Virus record (IMG/VR): IMGVR_UViG_3300037264_003938
Location: 1-31,309 of that record
Reading direction: 5' to 3' (one strand)
Length of the DNA stretch: 31,309 bases
From: a virus
Below, piece by piece: positions 16,529 through 22,959 of this stretch (positions are counted from its first letter, which is position 1; every line of letters begins with the position of its first letter). The position numbers and the translations under genes are program-made. The notes below the pieces were generated by a model. That model did no database searches. It was not told the DNA's origin and was given only the letters and a program-made list of their open reading frames with translations.

Positions 16529-16742
16529 CACCAGAAGCTACAGACTCGCTCATGGAGTCTTTTTCTTGTTGAAGAATCTCTGTGAGAGCGTCCGCGAACC
16601 GCGTCAGGTCACGAATCGTGAGCCGCTTCAGTTCGCCAATCGGTTGATGCCCGTAGCGCCCACAGAACGCTAGCGTTCGCCAGAGCCCGTCCAAAAAGGG
16701 TTCACGCGCGGCCATCGCCACAGCGAACCCTCCCAGCGTCAT
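16521..16742 (-). CDS. Second tail-assembly chaperone frame (73 aa)
   Basis: The ATG at 16740-16742 overlaps the stop of the preceding 121-aa gene (ATGA), and the stop lies 9 bp before the tape-measure ATG. The product (MTLGGFAVAMAAREPFLDGLW) is helical and ends in a long charged helix (RLTIRDLTRFADALTEILQQEKDS). Two short frames between the tube and the tape measure are the hallmark of tail assembly chaperones in Mu, P2 and lambda, where the second is often made as a frameshift extension. Here the frame is also open far upstream (to about 16934), so a frameshift product is possible. I saw no classical slippery heptamer, and simple re-initiation at ATGA is enough. Confidence 0.75.
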   Translation of the reverse strand: MTLGGFAVAMAAREPFLDGLWRTLAFCGRYGHQPIGELKRLTIRDLTRFADALTEILQQEKDSMSESVASGGG

Positions 16743-17104
16743 GCCGTAATGGCGTGGCTCTTGAGAAAATCCTTGACGATTTCCTCCGCTGGATTGTGAA
16801 CGTCCGAGTACGCGGAGAGGATTAACTGGCGAACCTTCGGCGCGACGCGATTCCAGAACTTGTCCAGCGATCCGTCGTGTTGATAGAGCTGCTTCCCATC
16901 GACAGCCCACACCGATTGCTTCGCAAGCTCCCACGCGAGCCTGACCTGTGACGTGCCCGCGCGAGAAGCCGCCATTAGCTCCTCGTTCGCGGTGAGTTCC
17001 ACTATCGTGACGTTCTTGAACTCACAGAATTTCGCGGGAAACGTGTACACATGCTGCACACGCTCCTCACTCCCCACCCCTGCCAATTCGTCCTTGCCGC
17101 TCAT
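16739..17104 (-). CDS. Tail assembly chaperone-like protein (121 aa)
   Basis: The start is ATG 17102-17104 (MSGKDELAG), supported by GGAGG about 5 nt upstream. The longer frame would begin with a TTG that overlaps this Shine-Dalgarno. The protein is helical and charged, with 'VYTFPAKFCEFKNVTIVELTANEELMAASRAG' and 'QVRLAWELAKQSVWAVDGKQLYQHDGSLDKFWNRVAPKVRQLILSAY' in pieces typical of chaperone families that contact the tape measure ('l-rA-e--r-al---dG'). It lies between the tube and tape-measure genes. The role is to bind the tape measure and help polymerise the tube. Assignment rests on position, size and composition. Confidence 0.78.
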   Translation of the reverse strand: MSGKDELAGVGSEERVQHVYTFPAKFCEFKNVTIVELTANEELMAASRAGTSQVRLAWELAKQSVWAVDGKQLYQHDGSLDKFWNRVAPKVRQLILSAYSDVHNPAEEIVKDFLKSHAITA

Positions 17105-17136
17105 ACTTTCCTCCAAACGGTCGCGTAGCTACGCGA

Positions 17137-17565
17137 CTAGATCACGGTAAAGTCTTCGGCTGCGAAGTCGAGCTTCACCGGAACAAACTCAGCGCGTCCT
17201 CCCGCGGTGATTGGCACCGGGCCGAAGAATGCATTTGCAATCACAATCATGACACGCGAACCGTCAGGCATATTTAGCGACGCTTTGATCGTGACGGTGA
17301 AGCCAGCAACACGACGACGCGAGCGGTTCACAAGCGTTCGCACGAGGTCAAGAATGGCCCGGTTCTCGACGTGCATTTCCATGTTGCCTTTGATGCCGTG
17401 GTACACCTCGTCGTATTGATCCGTCGTTTGCCCAAGGTAGCCTTCCTTGAGCAATTCCAGGTCTACCTCTGCCTCGAAGCTTTTGATCGTCGTAATGCTC
17501 GTCTGCGGAACTGAACCCGCGGTGATGAGCACTTCAACCTCTTGGCCTTTCAAACGTGTAGCCAT
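17137..17565 (-). CDS. Tail tube protein (142 aa)
   Basis: The ATG at 17563-17565 follows an AAGGG-rich leader (AAGGGACAAAGGG) that gives a good Shine-Dalgarno. The protein begins MATRLKGQEVEVLITAGSVP and has the strand pattern of contractile-tail tube proteins: 'TTIKSFEAEVDLELLKEGYLGQ', 'VYHGIKGNMEMHVEN', 'FTVTIKASLNMPDGSRVMIVI' and a final strand 'FVPVKLDFAAEDFTVI'. 'F-aevd-elle-gYLGe-t---d-i--G--g-me-H-e' is a common motif of these tubes. Length and position right after the sheath gene agree. It forms the inner hexameric tube through which DNA passes. Confidence 0.88.
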   Translation of the reverse strand: MATRLKGQEVEVLITAGSVPQTSITTIKSFEAEVDLELLKEGYLGQTTDQYDEVYHGIKGNMEMHVENRAILDLVRTLVNRSRRRVAGFTVTIKASLNMPDGSRVMIVIANAFFGPVPITAGGRAEFVPVKLDFAAEDFTVI

Positions 17566-17585
17566 TGCCCTTTGTCCCTTCTGTG

Positions 17586-17600
17586 TTGCTCAAAGAGCAA
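17586..17600 (-). other. Hairpin between sheath stop and tube start
   Basis: The minus strand folds TTGCTC-TTT-GAGCAA, a perfect 6-bp stem directly after the sheath stop. No U-run follows. It may be an RNA-stability or processing element that lets tube and sheath be made in different amounts, or a weak attenuator. Confidence 0.4.
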
Positions 17601-17602
17601 GC

Positions 17603-19585
17603 CTACGCCGCGAGCGGGAGGATGTTCACACCCTCGCCCACTTCAGCCTGAAGAACGATGAAGTCCGCCGTAGCGAGTGTGCGAACACGGATGATGACCA
17701 CAAAGATTCCCTGCGCTTCGAGCGTCGGTGTGTTCCCGCTCACCGGGTCAACCTGGTAGTCAGAAATGCGCTGCGCCGCGGGGTTGTTTGCCGCGAGAAG
17801 CCCAGAGAGGAAAGCGTCACATTCCGCGACGATTCCATCCCTGAGCTGAAGCGTGAGCGGGAGCTTCGAGAACTGCACAAGGCGCTGCGCGATGGAGTCC
17901 TCGATGAAGTCCGCCATGCGACGGCGGTTGATGTTCTTCTGCCCCGCGATGAGTGACGTCGTGATCCCGCTCTGAAACATCGGCCCAATCGTAGGGTCGA
18001 TCTTCGGAGCGCAGATTCCACGCTGGCGGAACGCCGTGTACACGCCCTGGTCAGGAGGAGTGACCCCACGCTGAAACCCGAGCACCGGTGCCATGACAGA
18101 AGGCACTGGGGGAGCGCCCTGCGCCGGGTTTCGCTCCGGAGGGAGGTTCGACATGATCGACGCGAGCCACCCGTCAGAGGTCGTGTCGAGCGTTCCGTCC
18201 GTCACGGTGCTCCCGTCCGCCCCAGCGAGGTTGAAGCCCACGGCTTCGGGCACACTCACGCGCAGACCAGGCCAGTCGTAGATCACACGCTCGTCGCGAT
18301 TCCCGCCCACGCCAGGGTCCGTATCCGCTTGGACGGCGGTGTTCGAGAGCGTAGTCAGCTCGGGGCTGATGCACGCCATGCGCCCTACGCCGTTCTCCGA
18401 CTGCGTGAGAACGTGCGTCCGTAGCTTCGTGCGAATCGTAGAAGACTTCCGCGCTGCCCACAGAATCGACACGTCTCGCTGCGGAAGACTGTCACCGAGG
18501 AGCGAGTCGATAGCGTCCTGGTAGAGCGCGTCAAGCGAAGCGCTATTTACAGCGTTCGGCGCTTGAATCGCTGCGGTGTACGTGAGCGCGCCCGTAGGGT
18601 GCGTGCGAAACTTCAGGTCCGAGAGTGGATCCCACGTTGTCGCCGTTGCCGCTGCGGGAACAACCGTCGGACTGACCGTCGTTGCAGCCGCAATCGTCGC
18701 GTCCAAGGGGCGCGCAGGAAGCCGGTAGCCAGCAACAGCGGAGAGAATGTTCCCTGCTGCTCCCGAGTCGTACGTGCGTTGGAGGTGAAGCCGGAAGGGA
18801 AGGGCTGCGCCCGTGGTCCAATCGAAGCTCGATCCGTCGCGCTTCTGAACCGTGATTTGCGTATCCGCTCCCACGAGTGTGACCGCTGTGATCCGGTACG
18901 TGTCCGCGTTCGCTCCGAGCGCTCCTACACCACCGATCACGCCGAGCACGAAAGCGTCACCCACAGAGATGAGCGAAACGTAGTCCACACCAACAAGCAG
19001 CGCGGTTTGTGTGACGGCTGCTCCCGCTGCGGTCACGGACGCGACGATTCCGCGCGCGTAGTCCACGTCGCCCGAGAACGAGTGGCGCGCTCCGAGCCGT
19101 ATCCGGTTCGCTCCGCTCCTGAACTCTCGCCCAGCAACAACAGTCGCCGCCTGCATCGGTACAACAGGGTTCGGGTCCGTCGCGGTGCGGCACGTCGGTA
19201 GCGTGCGCCATACGCGCGTTCCGCGGTCGGAGCACAGGTTCACGGGCACGAGCACGAGCGCGGAAAACTTCTTCGAGCGCAATTCCACAAAGCCGTTGCC
19301 GCAGTCACCGCCGAACTCCCCAAGGGTGGGGTCGAAACTTCCAACCTTGTTGAGCATGTCCTGCGTCGTGAAGACTTGGACCGGCTGGTGTTTCGTCGCG
19401 ATTTCCCCAGAGCTGTTCGCGAGAACAGCGTAGGTCATGTCCGCGAACTCACCAATGAGCGCCGTTTTCCCGGTGCTCACGCCCTGAATCGAACCGGGCG
19501 GAGGCAGGTCTACGATCACTACGCCTTCGAGCGCGGTAATGACCTCGGTGCCCGGAAAGAACTGATACCTGCGAATGTCGCTCAC
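17603..19585 (-). CDS. Tail sheath protein (660 aa)
   Basis: The GTG at 19583-19585 has GGAGG 4 nt upstream. The N-terminus carries the sheath motif: 'FFPGTEVITALEGVVIVDLPPPGSIQGVSTGKTALIG', then 'EFADM', 'QVFTTQDMLNKVGSFD'. The middle includes 'RYDWP'-type strand sequence ('ERVIYDWPGLRV', 'VMAPVLGF'). The C-terminal domain has 'INRRRMADFIEDSIAQRLVQFSKLPL', 'ECDAFLSGLLA', 'GIFVVIIRVRTLATADFIVLQAEVGEGV', the part conserved among sheaths. Sheath subunits form the contractile outer cylinder. At 660 residues it is larger than P2 FI (396) or Mu L (495), which suggests an inserted surface domain, probably the beta-rich part around residues 150-320. Confidence 0.92.
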   Translation of the reverse strand: MSDIRRYQFFPGTEVITALEGVVIVDLPPPGSIQGVSTGKTALIGEFADMTYAVLANSSGEIATKHQPVQVFTTQDMLNKVGSFDPTLGEFGGDCGNGFVELRSKKFSALVLVPVNLCSDRGTRVWRTLPTCRTATDPNPVVPMQAATVVAGREFRSGANRIRLGARHSFSGDVDYARGIVASVTAAGAAVTQTALLVGVDYVSLISVGDAFVLGVIGGVGALGANADTYRITAVTLVGADTQITVQKRDGSSFDWTTGAALPFRLHLQRTYDSGAAGNILSAVAGYRLPARPLDATIAAATTVSPTVVPAAATATTWDPLSDLKFRTHPTGALTYTAAIQAPNAVNSASLDALYQDAIDSLLGDSLPQRDVSILWAARKSSTIRTKLRTHVLTQSENGVGRMACISPELTTLSNTAVQADTDPGVGGNRDERVIYDWPGLRVSVPEAVGFNLAGADGSTVTDGTLDTTSDGWLASIMSNLPPERNPAQGAPPVPSVMAPVLGFQRGVTPPDQGVYTAFRQRGICAPKIDPTIGPMFQSGITTSLIAGQKNINRRRMADFIEDSIAQRLVQFSKLPLTLQLRDGIVAECDAFLSGLLAANNPAAQRISDYQVDPVSGNTPTLEAQGIFVVIIRVRTLATADFIVLQAEVGEGVNILPLAA

Positions 19586-19587
19586 GG

Positions 19588-19611
19588 AGCCTCCACTTTG
19601 CTCTGGAGGCT
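19588..19611 (-). promoter_or_regulatory. Hairpin that covers the sheath Shine-Dalgarno
   Basis: The minus strand folds AGCCTCCA-(8 nt)-TGGAGGCT, a perfect 8-bp stem. The GGAGG ribosome site of the sheath gene lies in the 3' arm, so translation would be blocked when the whole hairpin is transcribed. The outer arm overlaps a TAGCCT box (19607-19612). Confidence 0.5.
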
Positions 19612-19612
19612 A
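19607..19612 (-). promoter_or_regulatory. TAGCCT promoter-like box upstream of the sheath
   Basis: The minus strand reads TGTAGCCT, an extended -10-like box. A start about 7 nt downstream would give a short leader that keeps the Shine-Dalgarno but loses the 5' arm of the hairpin. Confidence 0.35.
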
Positions 19613-19644
19613 CACCGAGAAGGCTCCGCCCACAAAGGCTGAAG

Positions 19645-20295
19645 CTATTCTACAGCGGTTCGCTGCTTTGCTCGAATCTGAGCAAAGCTCCGTGGGCGTG
19701 TCAGAGGAACCCGCGCGGTAAACAGCCAGACATGGACGCGATGAAGGGTGCTCGCAGCGTCCGCGTCATCCTCATAGCTGTCCTGAACCGGCTCATACTC
19801 CGCGTGACGCCCGAAATAGAACGGAAGCATGATGCGGAGCCCGTACATCCAATCGTTCGGGTGCGCGAGCGCCCCTTCGAGCAGCGCCGCAAACCCCGTG
19901 CGTGCTTCCGGGTCAGACGTTCGGATTTCCAGTCGGAGCGTCGTGACGTACTCCGCGGATTCCATGACCCACTCACCTTCTCGTGTGCGGACAGGCTTTA
20001 CACGTGGCGTGGTGCTCGGGTCATCGAGCGTTCCGCGGTCGTCGGCGCGCACCACGGCGGAGGGGTAGAGTGCGTCGTCGTCAGGACGAGCCCACCACTC
20101 ACTCGCGAAGTTCAAGCGAAGCTCTTTCCCGGCAGGACCACTCACCGGGAACAGTGACTTGACGTAATCGAGAAGCCCACGCGCAAGAGCGTCCCTTGCC
20201 CCACACTCGCTGAACGACGTGACCACTTCTCGCTCTTCCGGGTCTGTGATGAGCACAGCGGTTGAGTCGTAGAAAGGTTCTTGAGCCGTCGTCAC
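19645..20295 (-). CDS. Tail terminator/completion-like protein (216 aa)
   Basis: The GTG start overlaps the upstream stop (GTGA). The protein is acidic and mixed alpha/beta: 'FSECGARDALARGLLDYVKSLFP', 'SAVVRADDRGTLDD', 'EYVTTLRLEIRTSDPEARTGFAALLEGALAHPN', 'MLPFYFGRHAEYEPVQDSYEDD', 'RVHVWLFTARVPLTR'. The late section (a strand pair, a helix over 'R-gf-alle', then a long 'y---v-v-l-a-vpl' strand) fits the terminator fold found in lambda gpU and Mu gp37-position proteins that cap the tail. Its place between the gp10/gpG-like gene and the sheath is the normal place for the terminator. Homology is not proven. Confidence 0.7.
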   Translation of the reverse strand: MTTAQEPFYDSTAVLITDPEEREVVTSFSECGARDALARGLLDYVKSLFPVSGPAGKELRLNFASEWWARPDDDALYPSAVVRADDRGTLDDPSTTPRVKPVRTREGEWVMESAEYVTTLRLEIRTSDPEARTGFAALLEGALAHPNDWMYGLRIMLPFYFGRHAEYEPVQDSYEDDADAASTLHRVHVWLFTARVPLTRPRSFAQIRAKQRTAVE

Positions 20296-20792
20296 AGCGA
20301 ACCGATCAAGAGCTTGCTCGCCTCGGCGGAAAGCTCCTCCACGAACATGGCACGCAACCTCGGGAGCGCTCCCGCTAAAATCCCGCGCCCCTTGAGCCCT
20401 CGACGCGCGATTGCGCGGGCGATCACGAAAGCATCCGGCGCGTCACCGCCGATGCGGCGAGCAGCCCACCGGCCTAGTGTTCCAATCGGCGGCATCGCAG
20501 CTCCGGCGCGGCGACCATGCTCCACGATTGCCGCGTAGGGAGCGTCATTCAGAACGCGAACACCATCCGAGATAGCTCTGCTCTTCCACGAACGGAGGAA
20601 GCGCCCGGTATCGACAGCGCCACCCTCGCCAACGCCCGAGGGGTTGGCCGGGGCTGCGGCGCGCGTTCGAGCTTGAAGCTCCGTGAGCGCTCGCGCAGCC
20701 CCGGCCATAAGCCCCTTCTTCAGCGCTTTCGGCGCTGCTGCTGCTATACGCCGAGTCTGCTCCGCGAACTGCTCTGGTGTAATCGTTCTCAA
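20292..20792 (-). CDS. HK97 gp10/Mu gpG-like neck or tail-completion protein (166 aa)
   Basis: The start is TTG at 20790-20792 in a TTGA overlap with the upstream stop. No better start is available in the frame. The family motif is clear: a helical N-terminus ('FAEQTRRIAAAAPKALKKGLMAGAARALTELQARTR'), then 'GAVDTGRFLRSWKSRAI' and 'NDAPYAAIVEHGRRAGAAMPP'. This is the 'vdTG-Lr-sw---------v-n--pYa--vE-G-r' signature of HK97 gp10 and Mu gpG virion morphogenesis proteins. They act at the head-tail joint or tail completion. The C-terminal 50 residues are Ala/Arg-rich helix ('AFVIARAIARRGLKGRGIL'). Confidence 0.82.
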   Translation of the reverse strand: MRTITPEQFAEQTRRIAAAAPKALKKGLMAGAARALTELQARTRAAAPANPSGVGEGGAVDTGRFLRSWKSRAISDGVRVLNDAPYAAIVEHGRRAGAAMPPIGTLGRWAARRIGGDAPDAFVIARAIARRGLKGRGILAGALPRLRAMFVEELSAEASKLLIGSL

Positions 20793-21394
20793 CTCATCAC
20801 CTCGCCCTTTCTTCCTCGATCACCAGGAGCAGCGCGCACAAGTCCCACGGTCCAACACACTTTTGTAGGGGCGTAGCTCGGAGCCGCTGCGAGCGTAAAC
20901 CTTCGCCGGATCGCTTCGCGCCCATCGTCACGCTGAAACTGTACCTCGTAGAAGCTGCTTTCGTGCGGCTGAAGCGGCGTGCCGTCGCTGTTCTTTCCGC
21001 GGAGGAAGTCTTCTGTGAACCTTCCGCTGATTTCTGTGATCGCAATACGTCCCGCTTCTTCGAGTCCCGCAGGGGTCGTAATCGCGTTGAGCGTTTCGAG
21101 GTTGAGTACCTTCGGCGTGGGAAGAAGAGGAAACACGTCGGTGACTTCCTCGGTCCCGAAGCCGCGACGCCCTCCCGCCCAGCGCACGCGCACAAGACGT
21201 ACCTCGTAGAGCCTCGTTCCAAGCTGCGTGTAAAGGTCGCGCGCGCAGTCCGCGGCAGAGACGAGCTGACGTGCAAGCGTTTGAGAGGCTTCCAAGCCGT
21301 CAAGGCTCGTGAAGTCACACATTCCGTTGCCGCGCGCTCCGGCAATCGCGCACATCGGAGGGCCGTGACAATCCTTCGCTCCACAGCCGCACAT
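20789..21394 (-). CDS. Head-tail connector region protein with Cys-rich N-terminus (201 aa)
   Basis: The ATG at 21392-21394 is 5 bp after the upstream stop, with a GGTGAG ribosome site. The first 25 residues hold five cysteines and a histidine (MCGCGAKDCHGPPMC ... GMC), which could bind metal. After it come 'LVSAADCARDLYTQLGTRLYEVRLVRVRWAGGRRGFGTEEV', 'VFPLLPTPKVLNLETLNAITTPAGLEEAGRIAITEISGRFTEDFLRG' and a strand-rich end. From memory the segment 'LYtqlG-rlyeV-lVr-rW-GG-RG-G-eEV' occurs in uncharacterised phage proteins next to connector genes. It is probably an adaptor or stopper of the neck. The exact role is unknown. Confidence 0.7.
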   Translation of the reverse strand: MCGCGAKDCHGPPMCAIAGARGNGMCDFTSLDGLEASQTLARQLVSAADCARDLYTQLGTRLYEVRLVRVRWAGGRRGFGTEEVTDVFPLLPTPKVLNLETLNAITTPAGLEEAGRIAITEISGRFTEDFLRGKNSDGTPLQPHESSFYEVQFQRDDGREAIRRRFTLAAAPSYAPTKVCWTVGLVRAAPGDRGRKGEVMS

Positions 21395-21398
21395 CGCG

Positions 21399-21815
21399 CT
21401 AGCTCACCACGGGGATAGAGCCGGTTCGCATCGCCTTGTTGAAGCGCGTCGAGTAGGCGTAGAACGGCACACCAAGAAGGTCTGCGAGCCTTCCTGCCCA
21501 ACGGAAATACTCGTTCTCCAACAGGTCAATGGACGTGTTCTCCTTATTGCTCTTCCGAAGCTCCAACTCACCGATCTTCTGAACAGCGAGGTAGCTCTGA
21601 TGCGCGACCATTTGGCACTCGATGCGGTCAAGCACTGTAACGAGGCTGAGAACCTTCTCCACGCTCTCTTCGAGAAGGTTCGACATGGCATCTTCTACAA
21701 GGAAAAGCGTTTGCTGTGGTCGCGCCACGCCGAAGTTGATCGCCGCCGCTGGGGCAACGTTCATGTACCCGAGGTGGTACTTGATCTTTTGCTTCTGTCC
21801 CGCGTCGAGCGGCAT
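21399..21815 (-). CDS. Head-tail adaptor-like helical protein (138 aa)
   Basis: The ATG at 21813-21815 has GGAGG about 7 nt upstream. The product is mainly helical: 'DAGQKQKIKYHLGYMN', 'LEESVEKVLSLVTVLDRIECQMVAHQSYLAVQKIGELELRKS', 'ENEYFRWAGRLADLLGVPFYAYSTRFNK'. Small helical proteins in this position, between the head genes and the terminator, are usually adaptors (gp6- or gp15-like) that dock to the portal. Sequence alone does not prove that. No cysteine cluster or membrane segment is present. It starts a run of five closely spaced genes leading to the terminator-like protein. Confidence 0.7.
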   Translation of the reverse strand: MPLDAGQKQKIKYHLGYMNVAPAAAINFGVARPQQTLFLVEDAMSNLLEESVEKVLSLVTVLDRIECQMVAHQSYLAVQKIGELELRKSNKENTSIDLLENEYFRWAGRLADLLGVPFYAYSTRFNKAMRTGSIPVVS

Positions 21816-21856
21816 CGCGAACCTCCGTCAACGGTCAGTGTACTGGCGCGCTCGCG

Positions 21857-22270
21857 CTACTGGTAGGGATCGAAGTACGGCGAAGGAAGTTCGCGCAGAG
21901 GCTCCAAGAGCTTTTCGTGGGTTTTCAGGAACTCCCCCAGCGACGAAGCACCGCCGTAGCCCGCGGGGTCGATCACTTGCCCTTGCCGGAACATCGTGAA
22001 GTTCCCTCGAAGAGCAGCCTTGAAATCCTTTCGGACCTTCCACCCCACAGGAACGAACGAAGGCTCGGGCGGTGGTTCCGCTTCTGAAGGCTTTGCTGTG
22101 GAAGCCTGGGAAGGTGCTTGTGGGGGCTGAGAAGGGGCTTGCTCGGCGCGCTTCGCGGGAGGCGTAGGCTGACGCTTCCTCGCGCCCCTGGCGGGCTGCT
22201 GGGGCGGTTGCCCCGAAGCTTCCTCGCCTTCGTACTCTTTCAACGCGGCGAGCGGATCACTGTGATTCAT
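21857..22270 (-). CDS. Hypothetical protein with disordered Pro/Gln/Ala N-terminal half (137 aa)
   Basis: The ATG at 22268-22270 has TACAGT ending 6 nt upstream and no Shine-Dalgarno. Residues 15-72 are low-complexity (P, Q, A, K, E), certainly disordered. Residues 73-137 form a compact domain ('FVPVGWKVRKDFKAALRGNFTMFRQGQVIDPAGYGGASSLGEFLKTHEKLLEPL'), with a strand-like start 'GW-V-kdf-a---gn-t-fr-GqVidp'. This small domain looks like the short beta modules of phage head-closure or tail-knob proteins, but I cannot name it. It is the first protein gene after the structured RNA region and starts the connector gene group. Confidence 0.68.
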   Translation of the reverse strand: MNHSDPLAALKEYEGEEASGQPPQQPARGARKRQPTPPAKRAEQAPSQPPQAPSQASTAKPSEAEPPPEPSFVPVGWKVRKDFKAALRGNFTMFRQGQVIDPAGYGGASSLGEFLKTHEKLLEPLRELPSPYFDPYQ

Positions 22271-22276
22271 CCCCGG

Positions 22277-22282
22277 ACTGTA
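22277..22282 (-). promoter_or_regulatory. TACAGT box 6 nt before start (leaderless-type promoter)
   Basis: The minus strand reads TACAGT, CCGGGG, ATG. It lies just after the end of the hairpin-rich RNA region, so it could restart transcription for the connector and tail genes. Confidence 0.5.
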
Positions 22283-22292
22283 GCGCTAGACG

Positions 22293-22334
22293 CGACAAAG
22301 ACGAAGGCCCCCGAGTTTCCCCCAGAGCCCTTCG
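22293..22334 (-). terminator. Possible weak terminator at the end of the RNA locus
   Basis: The minus strand has CGAAGG at 22334-22329 paired with CCTTCG at 22307-22302, a perfect 6-bp stem with a 21-nt G-rich loop, followed by TCTTTGTCG. The U-tract is broken and the loop is large, so termination is only plausible. Confidence 0.3.
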
Positions 22335-22362
22335 CGCGCTGGCGTTCCGCTTCAGCGCTAAA

Positions 22363-22403
22363 CAAGCAGAGCAGTGCTCAACGCCTTACGGTATCACTGC
22401 TTG
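22363..22403 (-). ncRNA. Stem-loop CAAGCAG/CTGCTTG in the RNA locus
   Basis: CAAGCAG at 22403-22397 can pair with CTGCTTG at 22369-22363 (7 bp). GCAGTG/CACTGC is an alternative 6-bp pairing of the same arms, so the element could switch between two forms. TTTAG follows, so it may also be an attenuator. Confidence 0.35.
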
Positions 22404-22415
22404 AGAAGAGACGAG

Positions 22416-22483
22416 GCTGCGTCTCGGTATCGCACCGAGCTTCACGGGGGTCATCCCGCGGGGCGCTTGCCCTCCATCACAGC
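22416..22483 (-). tRNA. tRNA-like cloverleaf with minimal D arm (possible anticodon GAC)
   Basis: On the minus strand the element has an acceptor GCTGTGA/ACGCAGC (six of seven pairs, one wobble) and a D-arm replaced by GGGC-AAGC-GCCC. The anticodon stem is GCGGG/CCCGT (one wobble) with a 6-nt loop ATGACC. The T-arm is perfect, CTCGG-TGCGATA-CCGAG. The T loop starts TGC, as in the nearby tRNA-Met, instead of TTC. If U33 is the T of the loop, the anticodon is GAC (Val). The short anticodon loop and D arm make normal decoding doubtful. It may be a tRNA mimic or a decayed tRNA. Confidence 0.35.
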
Positions 22484-22802
22484 AGAGACGGACACCGTAG
22501 ACACACAGGGAACGCACAGGCGTTTTACGTCTGCCAGAGCGACGAGGTGTTCCCGAGGTCGGCGGGTGAGCCGTCAGGGTGCGACGCGGTTCCAACGCAA
22601 CGAATGCGTGGGTTTGCGACGCGGGTGCAGCAACGAGTGCTGCGGAGTCTCGTCCCGTGGCAAGACCGAGCCGTAAGCTGGTCGGAGACGAGCGGAATGC
22701 TGTGCTCTCGAAGCCAATCGAAGCACGGAATCGAACGAGTCGAATCGCATTCTCTTGGGGGTGAAGCTCCCGAAAGAGCTTCGTCGATGCCGAAGCATCG
22801 GG

Positions 22803-22873
22803 CGCGCTGGATGGAATTGCACCACCGGCCTGAAGGTTATGAGCCTTCCGAGCTGCTACTGCTCCACAGCGTA
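22803..22873 (-). tRNA. tRNA-Met (CAT), degenerate
   Basis: The minus strand folds into a cloverleaf. The D-stem is GAGC/GCTC with loop AGTAGCA. The anticodon stem GAAGG/CCTTC is perfect with loop CTCATAA, anticodon CAT. The variable region is AGGCC. The T-stem GGTGG/CCATC has one wobble and loop TGCAATT. The acceptor TACGCTG/CAGCGCG has five Watson-Crick pairs, one wobble and one A-C mismatch. The D loop lacks the usual GG, the T loop has TGC instead of TTC, and CCA is not encoded. It is either a divergent phage tRNA or a tRNA-like domain of the larger RNA around it. Confidence 0.6.
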
Positions 22874-22959
22874 AAAGTGTCGTGACGTCGCAGCGGCGTT
22901 CGCCTCGGACTGGGGGGGTGAGACCTCGGAGAAGGAAATGCGACGCCACGACGGGAGGA

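Noticed and set aside
22516-22532. Plus-strand tRNA-Lys-like anticodon arm CAGGC-GTTTTAC-GTCTG
   Set aside because: The arm is good, but no T arm or acceptor pairing at the right distances was found on the plus strand.
22627-22643. GCAGCA-CTCGT-TGCTGC as a tRNA arm
   Set aside because: The loop has no U33 or TTC-type T-loop sequence on either strand, so it is treated as part of the structured RNA.
22118-22885. 255-codon plus-strand frame
   Set aside because: It is antisense to a real gene and to the RNA locus, with random-like, Arg/Ser-rich sequence.
22386-22949. 187-codon minus-strand frame over the RNA locus
   Set aside because: It covers the tRNA-Met and most of the hairpins, and its composition (R, S, T, P) is that of translated structured DNA. 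It also has no ribosome site or TANNNT box at its start.
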